A DNA stretch of 16,614 bases from an uncultured Collinsella sp. (GCA_900552155.1 URYU01000023.1:1-16614); one strand, 5' to 3'. Positions 6,943 to 15,374 are shown, counted from the stretch's first letter. The notes: generated by a model from the sequence alone, not told the origin. Numbers and translations are program-made.

Positions 6943-7219
6943 GGTGCCTCTTTCTTTCGCGGATGCATATCGAGCACAGTTCTACCACGCCATTGGCATC
7001 AAATTATGGTGCCCCTGTGTTCCATGAACTCACCGTGCCCGGTGCCGCGCCCATCCCCTCCGCTCGCAAACTTTTTCTGCACATGCGCCCGTTGCGGGGT
7101 GCATCGATGCGCTCGATGCGCTACATTAAATCAGTATTTTCAATGCCGCTGCGCGAGCGCTGCAGATCGACGTATCACCGACTCACAGAGCACGGCGGCG
7201 TACCAGACAGGAGGACTGC

Positions 7220-8827
7220 ATGGGATCTGATGTGAAGATCGCACGCGCGTTGATCTCGGTCACCGATAAGACGGGCGTCGTCGATTTCGCACGGACGCTG
7301 GTCGATGACTTTGGCGTCGAGATCATCTCTACGGGCGGCACGGCTCGTGCCATCGAGGACGCGGGCGTTCCCGTAACCCCCATCGAGGAGTTCACGGGCT
7401 ATCCCGAGATGATGGACGGCCGCGTTAAGACCCTGCACCCCAAGGTCCACGGCGCGCTGCTGGCCCGCCGCGATTCCGAGCAGCACATGCAGGAGGCCGC
7501 TCAGCACGGCATTAAGCTGATCGATCTGGTCGTCGTCAACCTGTACGAGTTCGAGAAGACCGTCGCCAACCCCGAGGTCACCTTCGCGGATGCCATCGAG
7601 CACATCGACATCGGTGGCCCCTCCATGCTGCGCTCTGCCGCCAAGAACGCCACGAGCGTTACCGTCATCTCCGACCCGGCCGACTATGATGCCGTCCTGG
7701 CCGAGATGCACGAGACCGGTGGCTGCACCACGCTTTCCACCCGTCGTCGCCTGCAGGTGAAGGTCTACCAGACCACCGCCGCCTACGACACGGCTATCTC
7801 CCGTTGGCTTGCTGCCCAGGCAAGCGACGTGGCGGACACTTCTGCCAAGCTCGAGATCTCGCTGGAGAAGGTCGACGACCTGCGCTATGGCGAGAACCCG
7901 CAGCAAAAGGCCACGGTCTATCGCTTTGCCGAGGGCTGCGAGAATACCGCGAGCTCGCAGTTCCCGCTCGTGGGCTCCGAGCAGATCCAGGGCAAGCCGC
8001 TCAGCTACAACAACTATCTGGATGCCGATGCCGCCTGGAACCTGGTCCGCGAGTTCGACGAGCCGGCCTGCGTGATTCTCAAGCACCAGAACCCCTGCGG
8101 TTCCGCCGTTGCCGAGGACATCACGGCCGCCTACGACCGCGCCTTCGCCTGCGATCCCAAGAGCGCCTTTGGCGGCATCATCGCCTGCAACCGCGAGGTT
8201 CCCTTTGATCTGGTTGAGCACTTCGCCGATCAGAACAAGCAGTTCGTCGAGGTCATCATCGCCCCGAGCTACACCGATGAGGCGCTCGAGCGCATGGCTA
8301 AGCGCCCCAACCTGCGCGTGCTGGCTACCGGCGGCGTGGACCACGGCGCCCAGGTGGAGCTGCGCTCCGTCGACGGCGGCATGCTGGTACAGGAAGTCGA
8401 CCACGTGACTGAGGATCCCGCGACCTTTACGTTCCCCACCGACCGCAAGCCCACCGACGCCGAGATGGCCGAGCTCGAGTTTGCCTGGAAGGTCTGCAAG
8501 GGCGTTAAGTCCAACGCCATCCTGGTCTCCAAGGGCAAGGCCGGCATTGGCATGGGTCCGGGTCAGCCCAACCGCGTTGACTCTGCGCTGCTGGCCTGCG
8601 AGCGTGCCGAGGACTTCTGCGAGCGCGAGGGCGTGGAGAAGAGTGGCTTTGCCTGCGCAAGCGACGCATTCTTCCCGTTCCGCGACAACGTCGACGTGCT
8701 TGCCGAGCATGGTGTGACCTGCATCATTCAGCCCGGCGGCTCCAAGCGCGACGACGAGAGCATCCAGGCCTGCAACGAGCATGGCATTGCGATGGTCTTT
8801 ACGGGCGCCCGCCACTTCCGCCACTAA
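7220..8827 (+). CDS. purH: Bifunctional AICAR formyltransferase / IMP cyclohydrolase
   Basis: Full-length PurH, 535 residues, the usual family size. It catalyses the last two steps of de novo purine synthesis: formylation of AICAR with 10-formyl-tetrahydrofolate, then ring closure to IMP. The N-terminal MGS-like cyclohydrolase domain shows SVTDKTG (13-19), STGGT (37-41) and [12 protein letters not shown] (67-78). The C-terminal AICAR transformylase domain shows KHQNPCG (about 288-294, with the catalytic Lys-His pair), [19 protein letters not shown] and [12 protein letters not shown] near the end. AGGAGG lies 5 nt before the ATG. No other pur gene is next to it, so it appears to be a stand-alone transcription unit. 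The codon use is strongly biased to C/G at the third position, as expected for a well-expressed housekeeping gene. Confidence 0.98.
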   Translation: MGSDVKIARALISVTDKTGVVDFARTLVDDFGVEIISTGGTARAIEDAGVPVTPIEEFTGYPEMMDGRVKTLHPKVHGALLARRDSEQHMQEAAQHGIKLIDLVVVNLYEFEKTVANPEVTFADAIEHIDIGGPSMLRSAAKNATSVTVISDPADYDAVLAEMHETGGCTTLSTRRRLQVKVYQTTAAYDTAISRWLAAQASDVADTSAKLEISLEKVDDLRYGENPQQKATVYRFAEGCENTASSQFPLVGSEQIQGKPLSYNNYLDADAAWNLVREFDEPACVILKHQNPCGSAVAEDITAAYDRAFACDPKSAFGGIIACNREVPFDLVEHFADQNKQFVEVIIAPSYTDEALERMAKRPNLRVLATGGVDHGAQVELRSVDGGMLVQEVDHVTEDPATFTFPTDRKPTDAEMAELEFAWKVCKGVKSNAILVSKGKAGIGMGPGQPNRVDSALLACERAEDFCEREGVEKSGFACASDAFFPFRDNVDVLAEHGVTCIIQPGGSKRDDESIQACNEHGIAMVFTGARHFRH

Positions 8828-8848
8828 GTAGGGAGGTGGCGCTGCGGC

Positions 8849-8941
8849 TTGCCCAGCCACCGCACCTTGCCGTTCATTCGTCGCTCGCGTACCCAAGTAC
8901 GCGTCGCTCCTCTTTCACGGCAATCTGCGGCATCTGGGCAA
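8849..8941. repeat. 93-bp palindromic intergenic repeat downstream of purH
   Basis: Four nested stems share one axis: TTGCCCAG (8849-8856) with CTGGGCAA (8934-8941); CCGCA (8860-8864) with TGCGG (8926-8930); TTGCCGT (8867-8873) with ACGGCAA (8917-8923); and CGCGTAC (8886-8892) with GTACGCG (8897-8903) around CCAA. The unpaired parts on each side contain a direct repeat of CGTCGCTC. There is no U-tract, so this is not a normal terminator; it looks like a REP/cruciform-type dispersed element. Confidence 0.6.
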
Positions 8942-9026
8942 CCCTCGCCGACCTGTTAGGTTGACTGGGGAGGATGGGATGTTATCTCGTCCCTTGGACT
9001 TGCCTCGCTTCTAAAATAATCTCTGC

Positions 9027-9062
9027 AAAAGACGGCTGCTCCGTTTGGAGGGCCGTCTTTTT
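9027..9062 (+). terminator. Rho-independent terminator after purH
   Basis: AAAAGACGGC (9027-9036) pairs with GCCGTCTTTT (9052-9061), and an inner CTCC/GGAG (9039-9042/9047-9050) closes a GTTT loop. The 3' arm runs into a U-rich end (TCTTTTT). It sits only 17 nt before the next start codon, so it insulates that gene from purH or could attenuate it. Confidence 0.8.
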
Positions 9063-9078
9063 GGTATAAGAGGACGGA

Positions 9079-9813
9079 ATGACTAACACGAAAGGTATGA
9101 CCATGCCCCAGATTGATGATGCCGAGCTGTTTGGCAATGCCGAGGATCAGCGTGCGTACGAGGACTTTTGCGCCAATCAGGAGGCGGTCGAGAAGTTTAC
9201 GCTCGACAAGCCCGCGCTTGTCTGCCGTTGGCGCATGTCCAACAAGAAGGTGCCCATGCTCAACCGCCACATTCGCGCACTGTCCGAGCGCTTGGTGCAG
9301 GGCGAGCCGCTTACCCATAACATGCTCAGCTGGGCCAAGCAGCACGTTGAGTGGTCGCTTGCCGAGGGCGATTACACCGCACGCGACGGCGTGCTCATGC
9401 TGGTGATCGACATCAACGGCAACGCCGCCATGACGGTGGGGGAGTACGAGCCGCTGGCCGACACGTCGGCCAAGGCGCTGCGTGCCCGTTCTGCCGAGGC
9501 TCGCTCCGAAGCCGACGAGACCGGCGTGGCGCCCGAGCTGCTCGCCGCCGTCAACAACGGCGAGCTTGCCTTTGTGGCGCCGGCGGACGAGTGCCTGTGC
9601 GGCACGGCGACGCTCATCGAGCAGCTCGCCCAGACCAAGGGCATCCCGGTCACGCGCGTAGATATTCCCGCACAGCTCAAGGGCGCCTTGTTCCTGGTGA
9701 GCGACGAGCACGGCGTGGTCCCCGCAACCGAGACGGACGCCGCCGAGGCCGACGCCGCCACGGTCGCCTTCTTCGCCGAAGGCTACGAAAAGCTCCGTGC
9801 CCGCCGCTCCTAA
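9079..9813 (+). CDS. Hypothetical protein, no family recognised
   Basis: A 244-residue soluble protein without signal peptide or membrane segments; acidic, with an alanine-rich C-terminus ending EKLRARRS. The central part (GVLMLVIDINGNAAMTVGEY) and C-terminal part (LCGTATLIEQLAQTKGIPV, then ALFLVSDEHGVVPAT) are loosely reminiscent of the order of elements in PLP fold-type IV aminotransferases. I cannot point to a convincing catalytic lysine, and this resemblance is weak. Two starts compete: ATG 9079 has GAGG 5 nt upstream, and ATG 9103 has GAAAGG 7 nt upstream. TATAAG at 9065-9070 could be a -10 box placing transcription start at about 9078, which would make the longer form leaderless. It follows the purH terminator directly and converges with the regulator remnant at 9832. 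Confidence 0.75.
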   Translation: MTNTKGMTMPQIDDAELFGNAEDQRAYEDFCANQEAVEKFTLDKPALVCRWRMSNKKVPMLNRHIRALSERLVQGEPLTHNMLSWAKQHVEWSLAEGDYTARDGVLMLVIDINGNAAMTVGEYEPLADTSAKALRARSAEARSEADETGVAPELLAAVNNGELAFVAPADECLCGTATLIEQLAQTKGIPVTRVDIPAQLKGALFLVSDEHGVVPATETDAAEADAATVAFFAEGYEKLRARRS

Positions 9814-9831
9814 CCTCAAGGCGGGGTGGGC

Positions 9832-11019
9832 TTACTGAAGTGAGCGAGCGCGTTCGATTGCGTAGGCGAGCGACAGCTGCTCCATCTCCGGGGCGCATTT
9901 GTAGCTCAGTCCGGTGAGAGCTGTCACCTTATCGAGGCGATATCGAATTGTGATCGGTAGCTGGCCAGTCTGCTTGGCGGTTTGCTCGATACGTCGGTCG
10001 TTCTCGATGAATGCGGCGAGCGTTGATTCCAGTTCGCTGCCATGCTCGCTGTCGTGCTCGCGTATCGGCGAGAGAATCGCCTCCGAGAACGATCGCATCT
10101 CCGGGGTTTCCGCTAAAGGCATCTCGGTTCTCTGGTTGCCGAGCTGCGTTTAGCGGACGGGACCCTCGGCGCGTTGACTAGATAGGCGCTGTGCGTAAAT
10201 CGCCTGCGAGATCGCCTGCGCCACCGCCTCGTCTCCAAACAGAATATCGCTGATGCCGAGCCCTTCCGCTCCGCCATCGATGCCGCTAGCCTCGATGAGC
10301 TCCGTGAGCGCCTGCACGATTCGCCCCACATCGAGCGTCTGCTCCGAGTCGCTTGTCGCTACGAATAGCAATCCTCCGTCATAGGGTGCCAGCATGTTGT
10401 GGCATCCGGCGAGGGTCGATTTTGCACAGAGACGTTCGATTTGCAAAAACGTACGCGGGTCGAGGGGCTCTGCAAACGATGCGAACAGGGCGACCGCTTC
10501 GTCCAGAAATGACGGGTTGAGGCCTCGGATGCGTCGGCAGATGGACTCGGGCGATACGTCTGTCCTCAGGGCATCGATCTCGCGCTGTGCGAAGTCGATG
10601 GACGCGAGCTGCTCGATATGCCGTTTGACCTCATAGATGACGCTGTCAAAGAACAGTGAGTCGTCGGTCGTGAGAAAGACCGGGTAGTGCCGCGCGTTGG
10701 CGTAGCGGATGGCTTGGTCGGGAATTGGGATGTGCAGGACGTTTTTGATGATAAGACCGCTCGTTCCCTTGGCGACGAGGTATTTCACGGCTTCAGTGAT
10801 GAGGTATGGGTCGTCCTTCGCATAGAGGAAGGTGCTGAGGACGATTTCGTCTGAGCTGAAGTTGGCGCGCTGGTACTTGTTCTTGAGGCCGGGCATAAGT
10901 TCATAATCGAGGATCCCGACGCCAGAGACGGCACGCGAGACGCCATCGCTGCCGGCGATTAGACGGACCGATCCCTCATATTCCCGTGAGAAGTCCGAGA
11001 CGGTGTATAGCATCAACAT
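9832..11019 (-). pseudogene. PucR-family transcriptional regulator, interrupted by one in-frame stop codon
   Basis: Read from the ATG at 11019, codons 1-289 give an N-terminal PucR domain (TVSDFSREYEGSVRLIAGSD, LDYELMPGL, VLSTFLYAKDD, GLIIKNVLHIPIPDQAIRYA) and a middle helical region. A TAA codon at 10150-10152 then ends the frame. In the same frame, 9 codons later, the rest resumes from an ATG at 10122 and encodes the PucR C-terminal helix-turn-helix (ENDRRIEQTAKQTGQLPITI, then RYRLDKVTALTGLS). There is no frameshift: one substitution, for example CAA to TAA, explains the break. Without the C-terminus the main product cannot bind DNA. It is divergent from the cyclodeaminase-aminotransferase operon, the typical position of a local regulator. 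The ATGs at 11019 and 11013 are both possible starts, with no clear ribosome binding site. The stop could be a sequencing error, a strain-specific mutation or a site of readthrough. Confidence 0.8.
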
Positions 11020-11042
11020 CACACTGTAAATCAATACAATTA

Positions 11043-11052
11043 ATACCGGTAT
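11043..11052. promoter_or_regulatory. Palindrome in the divergent regulator/operon intergenic region
   Basis: ATACCGGTAT is a perfect 10-bp dyad within an AT-rich stretch, 24 bp upstream of the PucR-type regulator's ATG. It is placed where an autoregulatory operator might be. A weak promoter pair for the plus-strand operon may lie downstream: TTGATG (11082-11087), 16 nt, TATCTG (11104-11109). Assignment to any protein is inference. Confidence 0.3.
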
Positions 11053-11230
11053 AAATAGGATAATCGCACATCCGTATGCCGTTGATGCGACAAATAGTTC
11101 AAATATCTGCTGATAGAACGAAAAATCAGATCGAGAATCGTTGTAGATTCCAACAAGAAATGATCCTTGGCGGCATCGTTACTAAACCGTACAGTGAAGC
11201 AACGTAAAGCTTTCACTGAAAGGAGCGATG

Positions 11231-12262
11231 ATGGGGCAGATGATGGTGCTTTCGGCTGAGGAAGTTTCCAAGGTGCTGACGATCGAGGATGCAATCGCTG
11301 CCGTGGAGGAGGCATATCACCAGAAGGCAACGGGCAAGGGTGTTGCGTGGCCGATGGTATATGAGCAATTCGAACCCGGCGTGGCCGATATGGATATCCG
11401 CTCGGGCGAGTTGGCGGGAAGCGGCCTCTTCGGTCTCAAGCTTACTGCTTGGTTCTCTCAGAATCCCAAAAAGGGGCTGCCCGAGATCTTCGGCACCACG
11501 CTGCTGTGCGACAACGCGACGGGCGAGCCGTTGGCGCTGCTCAATGCCTCCGCCGTCACTGGACTTCGCACCGGTGCCGCCGCTGCGCTCGGTGCCAAGT
11601 GGCTGGCTCGGGCGGATGCATCCAAACTGCTTGTTGCGGGCGCCGGCCATATGAGCACCTATATGGCGGCGGGCGTGCTTGCCGCCTGTCCCAAAGTGAA
11701 CGAGGTCAAGGTGTGGGAGCCGGTTTCCGATGCCGCGCCCGAGGCCCGCGTCGAGCGCATGCGAGACGAGGTCGCCCATATCTTGGGCGCCTGCGAGCAT
11801 GCTCGCGAGGCATCCACCTATTCCATCGAGGCGACGGCTGACGGCCAAGGTGCCGCGGCGGAGGCCGACATCATCGTGACGATCACGCCGGCGACCAAGC
11901 CCATCATCCCCGATGCATGGGTGCGTCCTGGTACGCATATCTCCTGCGTCGGTGCCGACATGCCCGGCAAGCAGGAGCTCGCCTCGGCGCTTGTCGCCCG
12001 TGCCGCTGTTTACGTCGACGACCGCGAGCAATCGGTCGCGTCCGGTGAGCTGGAGATTCCGGTTGCCGAGGGCGCCATCACGCCCGAGGACATCAAAGCG
12101 GAGCTCGGCGAAGTCATCGCCGGCGCGGCTACGGGGCGCTCGGATGACGAGCAGGTGACGGTGTTCGATACGTCGGGCATCGCCGTTCAGGACCTTTCGG
12201 CATCGAAAATCGCCTACGACCGCGCCGTCGAGGCGGGGCTGGGTACCGTGGTGGAGCTGTAA
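11231..12262 (+). CDS. Ornithine cyclodeaminase / mu-crystallin family protein
   Basis: A 343-residue NAD(P)-dependent enzyme of the OCD/mu-crystallin family, whose members perform ornithine cyclodeamination, ketimine or pyrroline-2-carboxylate reduction, alanine dehydrogenation or diaminopropionate synthesis. Family landmarks: GLKLT (68-72, substrate-site lysine K70), TGLRTGAAAALGA (110-122), the Rossmann loop VAGAGHMSTYMAA (135-147, slightly unlike the usual GTGxQAxxH) and VGADMPGKQEL (240-250, with D243). I use ATG 11231 because AGGAG is then 5 nt upstream; ATG 11228 leaves only 2 nt. It is the first gene of a two-gene operon with the aminotransferase 24 nt downstream, and divergent from the PucR remnant. 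The pairing suggests synthesis or breakdown of an imino or diamino acid, but the substrate cannot be read from sequence alone. Confidence 0.88.
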   Translation: MGQMMVLSAEEVSKVLTIEDAIAAVEEAYHQKATGKGVAWPMVYEQFEPGVADMDIRSGELAGSGLFGLKLTAWFSQNPKKGLPEIFGTTLLCDNATGEPLALLNASAVTGLRTGAAAALGAKWLARADASKLLVAGAGHMSTYMAAGVLAACPKVNEVKVWEPVSDAAPEARVERMRDEVAHILGACEHAREASTYSIEATADGQGAAAEADIIVTITPATKPIIPDAWVRPGTHISCVGADMPGKQELASALVARAAVYVDDREQSVASGELEIPVAEGAITPEDIKAELGEVIAGAATGRSDDEQVTVFDTSGIAVQDLSASKIAYDRAVEAGLGTVVEL

Positions 12263-12286
12263 GAAAGTCAAGGAAAGGAAACGACA

Positions 12287-13417
12287 ATGCAGATCAAGGA
12301 TTTCGCCGTCGAGCAGTGGATGAACGAGTGGGAGACCAAGTGCACCCACAACGTTGCGGAGACGTGCGTCTACTCCCTCACGCTCGACCAGCTGTTCGAG
12401 CTTACGAACACCGACAAGAAGGCGTGGCTCGATAGCCTGTGCTCGCGCCGATTCACCTACGGAGACATCGAGGGGCAGCCCGGCTTCCTCGAGGGGGTCG
12501 CGCGTCTCTATAAGACGGTCGAGCCCGGGCATATCGTGCCCACGCACGGCGCGACCGGTGCCAACTCCCTGGTTATTTCCACGCTCGTCGAACCGGGCGA
12601 TCACGTAGTCTCCGTCAAGCCCACCTACCAGCAGCTTTACTCGATTCCCGAGATGTGCGGCGCGAAGGTCGATATCCTTCAGCTCGATCGCAAGAACGGC
12701 TACCACGTCGACGTCGACGCGCTCGATGCTCTGGTGACCGACGATACCAAGCTCATCTGCATCAATAACCCGGACAACCCCACGGGCGCCCTGCTCGACA
12801 CCGATACGCTCAAGGCGATTGTCGAGGTCGCACGCAAACACGACGCGTGGGTGCTCTGCGACGAGGTCTACCGTCTGCTTACTCAGACGGATGAGTACTC
12901 CGAGTCCGTGATCGACCTGTACGACAAGGCCATCGTCACCGCATCCATGTCCAAGGTCTGGTCGTTCGCCGGCCTGCGTCTGGGCTGGGCGGTCACCAAG
13001 AGCCCGGAGCTCCGTCGCGCGCTGCTCTCGCATCGTGACTACAACCTGATTTCCGCTGGCATATTCAGCGAGACGGTGGCGGAGCTGATTCTGGGCAACG
13101 CTTCCGTGATCCTTGAGCGCAGCCGTCGCATCGTCCGTCAGAACCTTGCTGTTCTGGAGAAGTGGGTCGAGAGCGAGCCGCACCTGTCGTTCGTCAAGCC
13201 CGAGGCGGGTACCACCTCGCTCGTGTATTACGACTACGACATCGACTCCAGGACGTTCTGCATCGACATGATAAAGAAGTCCGGCGCGCTCGTCACTCCG
13301 GGCGATTGCTTCGAGGAGCCCAAGAGCATGCGCATCGGCTATGCATACTCCGATAACACCGACGACCTGCAGAAGGGCCTGGATGCCATCTCTGCGTACA
13401 TGCGTACGCTCGAGTAG
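12287..13417 (+). CDS. PLP-dependent class I/II aminotransferase
   Basis: A 376-residue fold-type I aminotransferase with all core residues: NNPDNPTG (160-167), D192 and Y195 in CDEVY, the Schiff-base lysine K223 in SMSKVWSFAGLRLGW (221-234), phosphate-binding R231 and substrate-carboxylate R349 in SMRIGYAY. The N-terminus (VEQWMNEWETKCTHNVAETC, then SLTLDQLFEL) resembles the subgroup that includes capreomycidine synthase VioD and enduracididine enzyme MppQ, which act on arginine derivatives; this subgroup call is tentative. AAAGGA lies 7 nt before the ATG. It is cotranscribed with the cyclodeaminase-family gene and closed by the terminator at 13438-13476. The two enzymes could interconvert an amino acid, its keto acid and a cyclic imine. 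Confidence 0.9.
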   Translation: MQIKDFAVEQWMNEWETKCTHNVAETCVYSLTLDQLFELTNTDKKAWLDSLCSRRFTYGDIEGQPGFLEGVARLYKTVEPGHIVPTHGATGANSLVISTLVEPGDHVVSVKPTYQQLYSIPEMCGAKVDILQLDRKNGYHVDVDALDALVTDDTKLICINNPDNPTGALLDTDTLKAIVEVARKHDAWVLCDEVYRLLTQTDEYSESVIDLYDKAIVTASMSKVWSFAGLRLGWAVTKSPELRRALLSHRDYNLISAGIFSETVAELILGNASVILERSRRIVRQNLAVLEKWVESEPHLSFVKPEAGTTSLVYYDYDIDSRTFCIDMIKKSGALVTPGDCFEEPKSMRIGYAYSDNTDDLQKGLDAISAYMRTLE

Positions 13418-13437
13418 AGACTCGTGGTCGAAGTGAT

Positions 13438-13476
13438 GGGGCCGATCGGTTTAGGACCGGTCGGCCCCTATTTTCT
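13438..13476 (+). terminator. Rho-independent terminator of the cyclodeaminase-aminotransferase operon
   Basis: GGGGCCGATCGG (13438-13449) pairs with CCGGTCGGCCCC (13457-13468) over 12 bp with one G-U pair and a 7-nt loop, followed by TATTTTCT. Confidence 0.9.
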
Positions 13477-13510
13477 CTCAAGACTACCGAACGCTTTTGT
13501 CACATTAGGT

Positions 13511-13549
13511 GCCCACGGGGTCGTATCGCTGCGACGCTGTGGGCATAAT
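13511..13549 (+). promoter_or_regulatory. Promoter with overlapping dyad upstream of the two-component operon
   Basis: A -10-like CATAAT (13544-13549) lies 38 nt before the response regulator ATG. The sequence just upstream is a gapped dyad: GCCCAC (13511-13516), GTCG (13520-13523), CGAC (13532-13535) and GTGGGC (13539-13544), symmetric about 13527.5. It covers the -35 and spacer region, where an autoregulating response regulator or a repressor could bind. No good -35 box pairs with this -10. TTGTCA at 13497-13502 is an alternative -35 for a weaker -10 at 13521-13526. Confidence 0.4.
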
Positions 13550-13587
13550 GGTGTGAAAGGTGCAAGTTACGCGAAATGGGAGGACAC

Positions 13588-14259
13588 ATGGCGCTGATCT
13601 ATGTCGTTGAGGACGACGAGCCCATTCGTCGTGAACTTATCGACATCCTTGCCCGCGCCGGGTTTGAAATCGAGGCCTGCGAATCGTTTGAGCATGTCTC
13701 GCGCGATATTCTCGCCGCCGCGCCCGACCTGGTGCTGCTCGACCTCACGCTTCCCTTCAAGGACGGCCAGCATATCTGCCACGAGGTGCGCCGCGAATCC
13801 GAGGTTCCCATCATCGTCCTCACGTCGCGCACGACCGAGATCGACGAGGTCATGGCCATGACGCTCGGCGCGGACGACTTTGTTCCCAAGCCCTATAGCG
13901 CCCGTGTGCTCGTGGCGCGCATCAATGCCTTGCTGCGTCGCACCGCGGCGGCGGGCGAGCGCAGCACGCTTGTCCACAAGGGCCTGGAGCTCGATCTCGC
14001 TCGCTCCATGGTCACCAACATGCAGACCGGTACCAGTACCGAGCTCACCAAAAACGAGCTGCGTATTCTCTCGCTGCTTCTGAGCCGTGCGGGCAAGATC
14101 GTCTCGCGCTCGGCCATCATGCAGGACCTGTGGGACTCCGACGCCTTCGTGGACGACAATACGCTCACCGTCAACATCAACCGCCTGCGCACCACGCTCG
14201 AAAAAATCGGCATCAAGGGGTATTTGACGACGCACCGCGGCCAGGGCTATTCGGTCTAG
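13588..14259 (+). CDS. OmpR-family response regulator
   Basis: A 223-residue two-domain regulator. The receiver domain (1-115) has the acidic pair D9/D10 (VVEDDEP), phosphoacceptor D52 in LLDLTLPFKDG, T79 in VLTSRT and K101 in FVPKPYS, all the residues needed for phosphorylation. The C-terminal winged helix (about 140-223) shows LTKNELRILSLLLSRAGKIV, and the recognition region DDNTLTVNINRLRTTLEKIG ends THRGQGYSV. ATG 13588 is preferred over 13576 because GGGAGG then lies 4-5 nt upstream. It is followed after 9 nt by its histidine kinase. By analogy with GraR/BceR it may control a transporter or envelope-stress genes, but none is next to it here. Confidence 0.95.
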   Translation: MALIYVVEDDEPIRRELIDILARAGFEIEACESFEHVSRDILAAAPDLVLLDLTLPFKDGQHICHEVRRESEVPIIVLTSRTTEIDEVMAMTLGADDFVPKPYSARVLVARINALLRRTAAAGERSTLVHKGLELDLARSMVTNMQTGTSTELTKNELRILSLLLSRAGKIVSRSAIMQDLWDSDAFVDDNTLTVNINRLRTTLEKIGIKGYLTTHRGQGYSV

Positions 14260-14268
14260 GGGCCGGCT

Positions 14269-15312
14269 ATGTCGTTCGCCAAATTCTTCAAAGATGCGCT
14301 GCTTCCCGTCGCCGTGTGGACGTGCGGCGTGCTGCTGAGCTGCTTTGTGCTGACGGTCGCCGGCGCACCCGTTTCCATCGTGGTCGTGGCGGTCGGCGTG
14401 TCCTTTATCTTTGGCATGCTGGGCATCGTGATCGAGTACGCGCGCCGTCGTCGTTTTCTGCGCCAGCTGGAGCGTGCGGCAGAGGAGCTCGAGAGTCCCG
14501 CATGGGTGCAGGAGATGGTGCAATGTCCGACCTATGCCGAGGGCGAGCTCGAGTACGAGGTCTTGCGCCGGGTGGGCAAAGCCGCTTGTGACGAGGTTGC
14601 CGAAGGCAGGCGCCAGACCGATGACTATCGCGACTATATCGAGAGCTGGGTCCACGAGGCCAAGCTGCCTCTGGCGGCAGCCCATCTGATTTTGGAAAAC
14701 CTGGACGGCAGCGAAGATGATCTGTCGCGCGTAGATGACCTCGGTCGCGAGCTTGCCCGCGTGGAGCGCTATATCGACCAGGCGCTCTACTATGCGCGCT
14801 CGGAGGTTGTGGAGCGGGACTACCTGATTCGCCGCTGGGATCTCAAGACCTTGGTGACGGGCGCGATTAAAGCCAACGCGCGCGAGCTCATCGCGGCGCA
14901 CGTGGCCCCGGTGTGCGAGAACCTCGACTTCGAGGTTTTTACCGACGAGAAGTGGCTCGAGTTTATTCTGGGCCAGCTCATTCAGAACAGCATTAAATAT
15001 GCGCGTGAGGACGGCGCGAGGATCGTGTTTTCGGGAGCGTTGTTGGACGAGGGCCTGGCAAGCGAGCGCATCGAGCTTGCCGTCGCGGATAACGGCTGCG
15101 GCGTGAGCGCGGCCGACCTGCCGCGCGTGTTCGAGAAGGGCTTTACCGGCGACAACGGCCGCACCACCAAGCGCGCAACGGGCATCGGCCTCTACCTGGT
15201 GGCGCGTCTGTGCTCCAAGATGGGCATCGACGTCACCGCAGCATCCGAGCCCGGCAAAGGCTTCGTCGTAACATTCGCCTTCTCGACCAACAAGTTCCAA
15301 TACTTTGAGTAG
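14269..15312 (+). CDS. Intramembrane-sensing sensor histidine kinase (GraS/BceS-like)
   Basis: A 347-residue kinase. Two transmembrane helices near the N-terminus (about 11-31 and 35-56) are joined by almost no extracellular loop, the architecture of intramembrane-sensing kinases that detect cell-envelope antibiotics, usually through a BceAB-type transporter. The phosphoacceptor is H129 in YIESWVHEAKLPLAA, the HisKA variant typical of the GraS/BceS group. The ATPase domain has N240 in LGQLIQNSIKYA, the G1 box DNGCG (274-278), the F box VFEKGFTG (287-294) and the G2 box GIGLYL (305-310). All catalytic motifs are intact. The ribosome binding site is weak (GGGGCC), consistent with translational coupling to the response regulator. 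No BceAB genes lie between it and hipBA, so its partner transporter, if any, is elsewhere. Confidence 0.93.
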   Translation: MSFAKFFKDALLPVAVWTCGVLLSCFVLTVAGAPVSIVVVAVGVSFIFGMLGIVIEYARRRRFLRQLERAAEELESPAWVQEMVQCPTYAEGELEYEVLRRVGKAACDEVAEGRRQTDDYRDYIESWVHEAKLPLAAAHLILENLDGSEDDLSRVDDLGRELARVERYIDQALYYARSEVVERDYLIRRWDLKTLVTGAIKANARELIAAHVAPVCENLDFEVFTDEKWLEFILGQLIQNSIKYAREDGARIVFSGALLDEGLASERIELAVADNGCGVSAADLPRVFEKGFTGDNGRTTKRATGIGLYLVARLCSKMGIDVTAASEPGKGFVVTFAFSTNKFQYFE

Positions 15313-15374
15313 TCAGCCCGTATGGCGTAGCCGTTCAGGATCTTCCCATCTAAGAAATCAAGCTTCTCGACAGC

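Noticed and set aside
6943..7219. Riboswitch (purine or ZTP class) in front of purH
   Set aside because: I looked for the conserved cores of these classes and did not find them; only an AT-rich patch near 7120-7145 stands out.
7175..8896. Long minus-strand open frame of 573 codons opposite purH
   Set aside because: It is antisense to an unmistakable purH. Long antisense frames are a side effect of G/C-biased third positions, and its translation has repetitive low-complexity composition.
11213..13183. 656-codon minus-strand frame opposite the cyclodeaminase and aminotransferase genes
   Set aside because: It spans two genes with clear family motifs and their intergenic ribosome binding site; it is a codon-bias shadow.
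13567..15300. 577-codon minus-strand frame opposite the two-component genes
   Set aside because: Antisense to intact response regulator and kinase motifs; no family signal of its own.
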